From assembly GCF_000182565.1 (NCBI RefSeq), contig NW_015971540.1, positions 620,476 to 684,475 on the forward strand: a DNA stretch of 64,000 bases, in the 5' to 3' direction. A model generated the notes under the pieces. The model made no database searches and was not told where the DNA came from. It saw only the letters and a list, made by a program, of their open reading frames with translations. The first letter of the stretch is position 1; every line of letters begins with the position of its first letter. The translations under genes and the position numbers were made by a program. The stretch comes from Spizellomyces punctatus DAOM BR117 (Eukaryota; Chytridiomycota; Chytridiomycetes; Spizellomycetales; Spizellomycetaceae). Positions 37,201 through 47,660 of this stretch are shown here, one piece after another.

Positions 37201-40200
37201 GATTTTATCGAAGCCTGCGCATGAAAACTGCAAGGGTGATAGAGGAATGCATCGAGCATTCGCTTCGCTTTATTAAATATCTCTTGAAGAGACGAAAAAT
37301 TAGCGGACTCAAGGTATCGCTGTTGGAGCATTCTCTTTTGGACCGCACCGTGCACAATGGCACGCAGAACGATGCTATCGAGTTAGTTCAAGTCATTGGC
37401 CGCTATATAAGCTACGAAAATCATCGACCTTTGCCATTGTTGGCGACAGAGGTTTTGACCCTCCTCTGCGCTGTGGCTGGCGATTGGCAGCCGCGCCCGC
37501 CTTCCTTGGCTGGATATTTTGGAGTCGACGCCTACAATTTCGTTGCTTCAATTGTCAAACTGATCGGAAGAGACACGTCACCTTACGAGGAGCTACAAAC
37601 CGCTCTTTACAATTTCATTACGGAGGTAGTAGTGACGCAACCGGGTTTGGCGGCGATGCTCCTGACTGGCGAGGCAAGTCGCCCACTTCTACCGTCAAGC
37701 GTGCGCGGACTTCTTTCCTCGAGTGTGCAGCAGGAACCTTCCAATGGAAATACACTCTCCAAGTTGTCGGTTCTGAGTCCTGCCTTGACTCTGCTGCAGA
37801 GCTGGAGGCAGATTTTGGAGACACAACCCACCACGCTACCTGCCGCCATGAGATTGATGGATGCGTTATGGCAGAATGCTCCTAAGTACATGGGTGTTCT
37901 CGACAAGTTGCGATCGCAACCGGTGTTTTGGCAGGTTATCGGAAATATCTTTGACGATGTGCCAGAGATGCCTTCCGATGAGCCAGTCGTGACATGCGTG
38001 GAAGGCACTGCATCGAGAGAACAAGAAGATATCCGAAGGTTTGCGTACAGCAAGCAGGTTCGAACCTATACTCTACGGATATTGGCTTTTGAGATTTACT
38101 TCACCCATGACGCCAAAGAGAGCCAACCAATTTTGCGCATTGCAAAGAAGATATTCGAACAAAAAGGCCTGTTTACGGATGATTCCACTCTTCCATATCT
38201 GTCTGAGCTTCCAGAGAGGGTGAAAGATTTGGCCGCATCACTCGGATTGCCGGTGGCATTATCATCGTATAAAAGGTTGAGTTGGTCGGACGATCTGGAT
38301 GTAGATCAACAATTTGGAGATGCCTATGTATATGATCTGGACCTACTCCGTGGCAAGCTCTATGGTCATATACATTTCCGCGCTGCCGAAGGCGAGGAAG
38401 AAATATTTGATGCGTTTCTTTCTGCCATATGTGCCGTGAACCATAACCGATCGATCACTGATGCCCACATGTATATGGTCAAAGCGTGGAAGACGTTCAT
38501 CAAAGTACTGACAGCTACGTTTACAGCAGCCCCCACGAGTCGTACTGGCCCAGCTCTAAGCATCTCTCCGGATCATCTCTCCAGTATCATTCGACAATTG
38601 ACGGATATTTTAATGGAAGAACATCGCGATGACGCTACTGTTATCGCTTATCGATCGGAAATTAGTGATCTATTGTTGTTTCTGATAGCAGTATGGGGAG
38701 ACCTGAAGCGAAAACCGGTACAAAATGAGGTTGCAGCCAAGGAAGTTGTTGACATTCTAGGACGCCTCTTTCGGTGTATGGCCACGGAATATTACGAGTT
38801 GGGACCGCCTGGGACATTCTCCGAGTTCCCTTTTCATATTGATTTAGTTTCCGCGATTGTCGTAGCCTTGCGTATTCTGCGAGGAAGTGCTAGTCCGGAG
38901 ACTCTCAAAGGGATGGAAACGAGGCGGATCTTTCAGGATATTCTTCCAGTCATTTGTAGAGGACTATCCTTGTTGCTTAAAGGCCTGGGAGAGGACGACT
39001 ACCGTGGACACAAGTGGGACGTCAGCCTGGCATTGTCTTGCCTGAGCGAGCTGATCTCGTTCAACGAGACTATCTATCCAGGAACGGGCATCTCAATCAT
39101 GGACCGCTATGAGATCTTTCCATTACTGCTAGTAATGTTTCAAAGGGCGGCCACAAGTTCCCCTAATGAACGAACATTTGCGGATGATGTACTGCCTTTT
39201 ATGAAGGCAATTGCCGAAACGCCACTGGGAGCGGAACGGCTGGCAAATGAAGGAATATTTATTTGCTTTACCAATAACTCATTTACACCCGAGTTGACCC
39301 AAGGCGCCGTCCTTCCCTATGTGGGCCAAGAGCGGAACCCGGGGCACCGGATGTGGTGCTCAATGCTCTCGATCGTGTCGAGTATAGTTCAGGTTTTGGG
39401 TCACAGTCCTGTTCTGCTTGAAGAAGCGACTGGTTTCATTCGAGTTTATAGAAATCAGATTGGTCGTGCTCTCGATGTGGCTGCGGACGGAGATCTAACT
39501 TTAGGACGAGTGGAAGAGATAATGAAAATAACGGAATTCTTTTACGGACTGGCGTCATGGGGAGATCAGGCGAAGACGCAATCGAAAGGAGAAGCGTCTT
39601 ATTTTGGCGCCATAAAACCATTTCTTGGTCTAGAGTTACAGTTGCTTGCGTATTTCGCGTACCTATTCGAAAATCCACATGAAATGCATCGTCGCATAGT
39701 TCCCGTATCTCGAGCAGAAAAGGACGGAGCCACTACGCCCTCCGGCCGCAGTAGAAGCGATCAGCCTCAAGCTTTCATTAAAGCACGTCAAGCCGAACCG
39801 AACAATGCGGGCGGTGTTGAAGGCGGCAAAGACAGGTCGAATGTTCACTTTGATGCAATTCGGATAATGATCCTTGTCGTTCGCAACATCATAGCCTATC
39901 TGCGTCTGGCGGCAAACGCAGATGAAGCGATGGTCAAATTTGAGGAGTCGGACCCTCAAAGGCCGAACCTGTTCCAACCGACCATGTCGTTACATGGCGC
40001 GGAAGCAGGTGCGACCATGGGTACCTTGTTCGATCTGATAAGACGGGTCACGACTATTTTTCGTAATATATCGGAATCTAACGGCAGTTCACAAGAAACT
40101 GCGAACGTGCAGCAAAGTCTAGAGTATGCCGCAAGGAATGTATCTATTGCAGATTTGGTGCTTATTGCGGAATCTGGGCTTGTGTTGGCTGCGACGCAGA

Positions 40201-40427
40201 TTGCGCGGTACAAACGGTACCTCGATGCCGACGACGTCCTGAGTGAGTTAGTGGGGGAGTTGGAACCGACAATAAAGGACATCGGTCAGCTATTGGCCGA
40301 TGCGAAAAATCGGGATCAGCAGTGGCTGGAGAGAAAAGGATGGAATCAAATGGAGATTGAGCGGATAATAGCCTTTATAAAGCGAGTTGATGACTTTGCT
40401 GCGAGCGAATTTGGACGAGGAATGTAA
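34291..40427 (+). CDS. NUP192: Nucleoporin Nup192/Nup205, inner ring
   Basis: Large alpha-solenoid scaffold nucleoporin of the inner ring. Exon 1 (34291-34367; MASTASQETAAAAAAAASRG) joins exon 2 (34481-40427) in phase, giving 2007 residues. The junction reads GKIRWTRKALWHAIENDREQ, and the two exons sum to an exact multiple of three. Recognisable family segments are RRIDWSNMKTINYEDENLMA near residue 120, the Ala/Leu-rich solenoid after it, and a C-terminal EYAARNVSIADLVLIAESGL. The length matches Nup192/Nup205 of other fungi and animals. One 113-bp intron in a 6-kb gene is unusual beside intron-dense neighbours such as STT4. The alanine-rich N-terminus looks disordered. Confidence 0.93.
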
Positions 40428-40960
40428 CTAGTATTAGGGAGCCACGGATAACAGAGCAATGGAATCAAAGCGGGAGGGGGTGGGATGCATTTTGTAAATT
40501 TCCTAATCCATAACATGATAGTATGCGAGCTGGCTATTGTTAGGTTCGTCCCGTCGAGTCCATGATATCTGATATCTCTAAGTTGTTTCAAGAATATATC
40601 TCAGTTTTGCTAGTACCACGTGACGGATGGCAGATATTCGCTAAAGGGCTCATTCCACTTTCGAATATTCCTCAAAGCTCAGCCTACGGCTTTGCAGTGG
40701 TCGTGTTGCCCCAGGCAGTCGGCAATTCCCGTCTCGACTTCAGGAACCCGCAGCGCCTACAGGGGATACAGGGGACCATGTTTCTGCTTCACCAACAAAT
40801 TGGACGCAACCAAAGAGAACAGTACGTTTGCTGTTGTGGTTTTTTAACCTACCCCATTGGCCCAGCTGAACATGTGCACCTGGCCAATGTGTTCACTTGT
40901 AGTGAAGAGGAGAAGAAGAAGGGTTACGGATCGGATAGTCAGCATCAAAAGCTGCAGACC
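40428..40960. other. Intergenic or 5' region of the WC-1 gene
   Basis: Contains the NUP192 3' UTR and probably the WC-1 promoter, and possibly further 5' exons. An open frame from ATG 40562 continues in frame into the proposed WC-1 start at 40961, so the true N-terminus may lie here. Confidence 0.4.
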
Positions 40961-43513
40961 ATGGAGCCGAAACCAATTCTGGGTACCCATTCAGAACCAC
41001 CCTTCTCGCGTCTTGTTGTTGAGGCTGAACGTAACCGAATTCAACCACAGGAACAGCGCCGACTCTTGTAACAAAGATACCTCCATCAGTAAACTTGACG
41101 GGGATCTATTCCGCGACAGGTAGGGTTAAAGTGAGTATCGGTCTCTTGCGGTTTGGGCTACTTTTCTGAACTTCTAACATTGGAAAGGATTTGATCTATT
41201 GGGGATACTCTCCCGCGTGGTTCATCGACCCAACCCTGTGGTAAGATCATTTGTTTTGTTAAATCATCGAGAGGGTGACGAATTCAGCGCTGAGATCGAT
41301 TATTTTTTGGTAGATCGCACTTGGACCTGTTGATCTATCGTGTGCTTTTCTTGTGACGGATCCACGGAGACCGGATAATCCCGTATGTGAAAGCATTTCG
41401 ATTTCGCTCCATGGTGTTAGGGTTGACACTGACGTATCTTTGTGCAGATTGTGTATGCTAGCGAGACATTTTCAAAGTATGTCGTATCAGTGTCGGACAC
41501 TTGTCCAGTACAGATTTTAAACATATTCGTACAGGTTAACAGGATATAGCAACGCTGAGGTGCTAAACCGTAACTGCCGCTTTCTTCAAGGTGGGTTTAG
41601 CACAACCAAAGTAACTCATCGGATGGCTGACATATTTGGGTTGCAGCGCCAGATGGTCAGCAGGAACCGGGCCAAGCTCGCCGTTACACGGACAATGCAG
41701 TTGTCTCGCAGCTGAAGCAGGCTATCGATCGCAATGAGGAATGTCAGTTTACGTTAATTAATTATAAAAAAGGTGGAGAGGTCGGTAGCGACTCTTTGCG
41801 TGAACAAATTTTTGCAAGTCCTCATACTTTTTATGAATCAAGCCTTTCATAAACTTGGTTACGGTCGTTCCTGTGTAAGCAAACGTACAAGACATGTAGT
41901 CTTCTTCTTTCATTAAGCAAGCTGTTGTCACACAGGGAGTATGGTCGACCCGGGGAGGTCAGCTTTTTTGTTGGATTTCAAGTAGACTTGATCGATCAGC
42001 CGCAAGCCATTCTAGATCGGATGAAAGGTATACTAAAAAATATTGTATGAAGTGGTCTCTAGTAGATACCGATGCGGCTTTCCGTCTATGCAGATGGAAC
42101 ATATACCATCAATTATCAGATTGCTGAGCAATTGGACGCCCGACAGCCAGGTAAGTAGTTGACTGGTAGGAGCGAGCCTTTTGGCCATTCACTGACTTGC
42201 GCATATTTAGCTGCCATGTCCGACGTGGCGGCATTCCAGCAGGAGACGTTCCATCTGTTGTCGCCAGTGCAAGCTCCTAAATCACCAGATTACACTCCCT
42301 TACCTGATGCGATCGAGAATCTGGTTGAAGATTTTGATGATTTTGTGCACATCCTGTCTCTCCGTGGGCTTTTTCTTTACGCTGCACCTCGCTCTACAAA
42401 GAGGTTACTGGAATACACTGCCGAAGAGCTAATGGGTCATAGTTTGCACGAGTTTGTGCATCCGGCGGACTTTGTTTCGGTGATGCGCGAGTTACGAACA
42501 AGTGCGTCCACTGATACAATAAATATCATCTGTCGCTTTAGACGAAAGCATTCAGGTTACATGTATTTGGAGATCAATGGACATGTGAGATGAGGCCCAT
42601 TTGGACACGGTGTTTTTATTGGATCTAACTTTGTTTGCCAAAGATATATGACGAAGATAACAACAAACGAACAAAATGTTTCATCATGTCGGGTCGTGAG
42701 AAACAGGTCACGACTCTTCGAGTGAAAAACATTTTATTGCCCGGTCCGGACACGTCCGAAACATGGGCAAAGCTATCGTTAGAGGGATTGATACTCTACG
42801 TATGTCCGAATGCCGTACCCATTTTTGGACTTTATCCCGAAGAGCTTGTCGCAAAGTCACTTGTAGAGTTTTTGCATGACAGCGATCATCAGGCTTGCCG
42901 CGACGCTCTTCAAACCATTGTCAATGGTCAATCTGTTCAAAACCTGCGATGCCGGATAGCCGTCAAGAGAGGATTTTCGTCTGCTGTCCTTCGATTCTAC
43001 GCAGATGGGTGTACCCCGCGAAGCACCATATTCTGTCAAATTAAAGCAGTGGAAGTCGGACGAACCGATCCGCTGGATTTGAAGACGCTAGTCGAATACG
43101 AACCCTTGTACGAGGACGGTAATTTGTTTGATGTCATGAATGAAGTCAGGGCCACTTCATTACATTACGAACTCAATCAGTTACGTCTGCATAATAAGCG
43201 ACTAAGGGAGGAACTTGACAGTATCATTGCCCCAATTAAAAAGAAAACAGTGTGTATGGTTTTTTTTGTCGGACGATATCGTTTTTGTTAATCTTGTTTT
43301 TGTAGAAACCACGAGTTGAGGCGCTCACGCAGTGCGCGCAGTGCCATACCAGTTACAGTCCGGAATGGAGAAAAGGCCCCGACAATCAAAGAAATTTGTG
43401 GTGCGTCCATTATTTGAGGTACGATGTTTGGTTCATGCTCATCGATTGTTTGTAGTAATGCCTGTGGCCTCCGATACGCCAAGGCGATGCGAAATCGAGC
43501 ATCCATAGGATAA
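40961..43513 (+). CDS. WC-1: White-collar-1-type blue-light receptor
   Basis: Flavin-binding photoreceptor and transcription factor. Exons 41188-41240, 41314-41382, 41448-41476, 41535-41590, 41647-41780, 41843-41874, 41936-42027 and 42094-42150 join in frame to a LOV domain. It reads ALGPVDLSCAFLVTD, IVYASETFSKLTGYSNAEVL, NRNCRFLQAPDG, INYKKGGEPFINLVTVVPV and FFVGFQVDLIDQPQAILDRM. The photoactive Cys in NCRFLQ is kept; the usual Gly two residues before NC is Asn. Exons near 42211-42585 and 42643-43249 hold two more PAS domains (FVHILSLRGLFLYAAP; GLILYVCPNAVPIFGLYPEE). A GATA finger follows: CAQC, 18 residues, then CNAC, split by an intron, and the frame ends soon after (NRASIG). The N-terminus is unresolved: MEPKPILGTHSEPPF at 40961 is the best guess. 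Confidence 0.9.
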
Positions 43514-43858
43514 GGCCCTATGGATGAGCATACAAATGTTGCAGCGTATAATTTTTTGTGACATGGACCCTTTTTTTTTCGTCATATGCCGAATTCCTTT
43601 TCTAGTGCTCATTTTGTATATAGATGCTCGTCTCTGTATATATAAGTTATTCGCCCAAATTATCGTCGCTTTTCGTTTAGTTATTTTACCCAAAAGGTCG
43701 ACCTATCTCTTATTCACGTGGTTTCTTCATTGGAGATTGTAGAGTGGTGGCCGCTGGGGCTGAAATGGACCCGTAAATATTGCCACCCGCAAATATAAAA
43801 AGACGGGTATCAAGTAAAAAAGTACGTTGGGAAAGATATTTTAGGAACTTTAGAAAAC
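43514..43858. other. Intergenic region, nothing recognised
   Basis: AT-rich 345 bp between WC-1 and the phosphatase gene, which run in the same direction. No feature can be supported. Confidence 0.5.
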
Positions 43859-44854
43859 ATGTCGTATCTCATCCTCTGGACGTTAATTTCGATCATCCAC
43901 GCTATTCAATCTATGCCGCTATCGCCCCAAATGCCCATACACCTCCAATCAACTCCTCTGCGATACACAATTTTAGATGGATTCTTTGTCCAAAGCCGCC
44001 CTGATACGAACGACTCGTCCTTTCCCTTAGTTCCACCCCATCTGGGACTGATTGATACCGAACAGGGCCGTTGGGAGAGGTTTGTTGAGAAACTCGAACG
44101 CGTTCAAGAAGAGATTGGAGACAAGGGCGTTGTCAAGGTTCTGTTGTTACAGAGGCATGGACAGTAAGTTTTTGTTTTGTATGAATTGCCAGTAAACCTC
44201 TGGACAAGTCTAGAACAAAACACACACAATCGTCTTAATAGGGGAATCCACAATGCCGCTGAAGAAAAATACGGAAAAATCGCATGGGACGACTACTATT
44301 CCCGCCTTCCAGAGTATTTTGACGCCCCTCTGACACCATTAGGTATTTCCCAACTCCACGGCAACACTGATCTCATCAAGGGTGAACTTGGCGATGGGTT
44401 ACCCCTTCCATCCCTTATTCTCTCGTCCCCGCTCTCAAGGTGTTTGAATACCACGCGACTTATTTGGGGGAGTTTGGTAGAGGGGTATCATCCGCGGGTG
44501 TTGGAAGATCTTCGGGAATCGTATGGAGAGCATACGTGTGATAAACGGCGGAGTCGGACCGAGTTGGAGGGTTTATGGCCGGAATTTGATTTCAGTGGGT
44601 TGGTGAGTGATGAGGATACCTTGTGGAAGCCGGATGAGAGGGAAGAGGATCAACATGTGGATGAGCGAGTTCAAAGGGTTTTCGATGGGATTTTTATGGA
44701 TAGGGAACATTTGTTTGTTGGAATTGTGTGTCATGGTGGGATTATTGAGGCGAGTTTGAGGGTGACGGGACATCGAGCGTTTAGTGTCCGTCCTGGAGGA
44801 TTGATACCGATTGTTGTCGTTGGATGGAGGGAGGCAACAAGGTGCCGAGTTTAG
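43859..44854 (+). CDS. Secreted or membrane-anchored histidine phosphatase
   Basis: Histidine phosphatase (phosphoglycerate-mutase-like) superfamily, similar in layout to yeast Pmu1 and fungal broad-specificity phosphatases. Exons 43859-44163 and 44242-44854 join in phase to 305 residues. An N-terminal hydrophobic stretch (MSYLILWTLISIIHAIQS) looks like a signal peptide. The catalytic motif LLQRHGQGIHNAAEEKYG carries the RHG histidine. The second conserved half has LTPLGISQLHG, LILSSPLSRCLNTTRLIW (phosphate-binding Arg) and VGIVCHGGIIEASLRVTGH, with the second catalytic His. The acid residue is probably in DLRESYGEHTCDKR. The substrate is not evident. Confidence 0.83.
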
Positions 44855-45141
44855 ACATGTAGACAAGTTACGATAGTATCATACATAATCATCATTATAC
44901 AGTTCGACAGTCCTCGTTGTCACCCTATTCGTGCTATTGTATGTCAAATGAAAAGATTGAAATCTCCAGCCGGGCAGCTTTGTAATAAAAACACAATCGT
45001 AGACTCTATATCTTCTTTTTCATACACCAATAATCTATAAAATTTCCAAAAAATCTAGAAATTCTATCTAGCTTGCACGACGGTGAGCGAAAACCCCAAT
45101 AACCAAAAATGTTCAGTAGATTCGGTCGACGAAAAATGCAA

Positions 45142-46518
45142 CTAATTTTGCTGCTGCAAGGTTGTGATCACTTGCTCCTTTTCTTGCAACAGGGCCTTGA
45201 GCCTTACGATTTCCTTTTCCAACGCCTATAAAACTCCATCATTTACAATGGCGTCTTAACAATGGACGAGAATTGATAGCCGTGTACTTGCCACAGAGTG
45301 ATTCCGCTGCTGTTCAAGATCACGATGAAGTTGCTCAATCTCTTCGTCTTTGAGCTGCCATCCGCATTCATATGTCAATATCCAAGGTGCAAAGCCAAAC
45401 ATTATAATTGTAAATATCACCTTGATAGCTGTCGATTCGGCGACCGTCAGCTTCTCGCTGGAGGCGGTTAGATTCCCGTAAATAGATATTTTGTCCCCAA
45501 CGACTCCTTTTGGAGCCTCTGACGGCGATACAACTTGTTTGCTCACAACAGGTTCATCTTGAACAGTAAACGCGGCCATACGTTCGGCGAGAGCCATTGA
45601 TGGTGACCTACGCAGCTGTCTAGGTGACGTCATGTTATCTTGACAGCCCCTTCCTGCCATGCCTTCGCTTGTATTCAAGGAAAGGGAAGCTACGGAGGCT
45701 TTACGGACAAGCACAGGCGTCGTTGAGGTGGAAGATGGCAATGATTTTTGCTGCTGTTGTGGTTGCGGTGGTGGCGATGAATTTGAAGGTGAAGATGATT
45801 TGGGTGTATCCTGCTGGTCATCAATCTTTTGCGCTGCGGCTTCGGACGCTTTAAATCCATCCGAATAGTTGCCTTTCAAGGCAAATAATTGCTCTATCGA
45901 GAACGATCTCAGCACCACGATTGCACGTTTAGGGGAAGAGAGCATTCCACTTACTAAAGTGTGGTTTGCAATAGAAGATGCCTGTTGCAAGAGATTGCAA
46001 TGAATCATCAGCTTACATAATCCAACGTAAACCTGCCGCAGCGGAAACGTACCGTTCAGCGCAGCATAGTTGCCCAGCTGTACAAGTTCAAGGGGAGGAA
46101 GGGCAATGAGAAGGTATCCGAATGGTGATGATGTGCATGTAATGTTGATGAGAATCTCTAGAGGAGCGTCAAAAGTCATGCGGGGCAACGCACCGAGAGG
46201 ACTTTTTTGCAGTGGCCGCATCGCAAACACGTCTTGTGAAAGATCTGCGAGAGAACAAGAATGGAGCCAAAGAAATTCATTGAATAAACTGTTCCACTCC
46301 CGACTGAAGGACAAGAGCTCTCACCTTGTCATCTGCATTCAGCTTGTCCATTGGGTATACAACCTTTTGACACACAAAACATCCATCTTTGACAGTCGCT
46401 GGCGCGCCAGGAACCGATGGGGAAGGGATATTTGCCTATACCCAAACAAGAATGTTTCACTAATTGCCGACAGACTCTCTTGAAAATGCACTCGTCTTAC
46501 CAACGTGTCGACCGTCAT
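45142..46518 (-). CDS. Single LIM-domain protein of EPLIN/LIMA1 type
   Basis: Probable cytoskeletal adaptor with one LIM domain. Short exons assemble in frame from ATG 46518: MTVDTL, then ANIPSPSVPGAPATVKDG, CFVCQKVVYPMDKLNADDK, IFHKTCLRCGHCKKVLS, LGNYAALNG, IFYCKPHF and KQLFALKGNYSDGF. Zinc ligands are complete: CxxC, HxxC, CxxC and CxxH. The KGNY-(S/D)-GF tail is typical of LIMA1/XIRP-like LIM domains. A long Ser/Pro/Gln-rich linker follows (poly-Q near 45750), with RRSPSMALAERMAAF. The C-terminus is a coiled coil (LKDEEIEQLHRDLEQQRNHS, ALEKEIVRLKALLQEKEQVI) ending at a TAG (45142-45144). A 66-nt intron at 45355-45420 is divisible by three. The gene is divergent from the megaenzyme. Confidence 0.8.
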
Positions 46519-47660
46519 TTGCTATGGTTTTTTTTTTCGCCAGCTTGCCAGCGGGCCTTTGGTTTTGCTTGGGTGTTTGTCGGCAGCGCCCATTTGCGGG
46601 GGTGTCCCCCCCAAGCCCTCCCGAACAATGTTCACGTGAAAGCCAAACATGTCCAGTTTCAAGACTAAGCCTTTGCAGGGGGTCCGTGGTTCAATCTGCG
46701 CTGGTTTCAATGCTGGAATGTTTTTCTGGTGGTGGCCCATGCAACAAAAGTTTGGGTAAGTCTACGAAACCAGTAAAAATGACGTTTTGTGTGCGGCAAT
46801 TAAAGGGGGGGCTGCTGCGGAATATTTTTTTCCATTTTGGAATCGATCGGAAGAAAAACTCCAACAACACATTTGGATACATAAAGTTCCATATGGGATA
46901 TTCCGTGGCCGAACGCGCGGAGATAATTATTACCAATGGAACTATGTCCCTTTATGACGGAACGGATGAAAGGCGATGACGAAGGGGAAAAACTACGCCA
47001 AGGCCAATACGCCAAGGACGATGTGAACGGGGAATACCCGCCCATCGTATGTTGCAAAAAGGGAATGCAAAAACGTTCTGCCCGCACACATAACCACAAT
47101 CCTAAAAAGGAAAGCGGACGAATATGTGGCTGGGTCAATTCTACGATGGAATGATCCACTGCTTACGTACACGATCGTAATTTTTGTGATTCCCGTTTTC
47201 TTGCAGTAGCCAGCCAATGTGTTGTCAGAGTACTCAGCTGCTGCTTGTGGAATGCTTTGTGGCCAGCAGACAAGATGATGAAAGTGTAATAGTAAGAAAA
47301 GGAGAGATTGAACGGAGAGGGCGGGGTAAAAAACTGTTTGGGGCGGAGAGGAAGGAAGGATACTTTTTGTTGTTGTTGTTGGGCTGGTCTTTTTTTTTCT
47401 TGATTTTTCTTTTACCAAAGCGCTGAGACGTTTTTTTTGTTGGTTGTCGTTTTTGTTTTGCAATTTGGAGGGGGGGGACAAAACGTCAAGATGACTTGTA
47501 GGAATAAAATGCCCCCATGCTTTTATATTTTCCTTGAATTTCCTTCTTGTCCAAAACTGCTTTTGGATATTCTTGATATTTGTTTAATCCTGCTATATAG
47601 ACAAAAGGAGATACTGCAAGCAATAGACAAAGCAAGAGAAAGCACCTCTGAAAACGCGCT
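46519..47660. other. Divergent intergenic region, LIM gene and megaenzyme
   Basis: 1.14 kb that should contain both promoters. T-rich and G runs occur (for example near 46530, 46804, 47390 and 47469). No reading frame resembles a known protein. Confidence 0.5.

Noticed and set aside
45355-45420. Constitutive transmembrane helix in the LIM protein
   Set aside because: The hydrophobic stretch is bounded by good splice sites and is better read as an intron. I kept only the retention idea as a finding.
46936-47481. ORFs on both strands between the LIM and megaenzyme genes
   Set aside because: They depend on T/A-rich runs, lack motifs and lie in the presumed divergent promoter.
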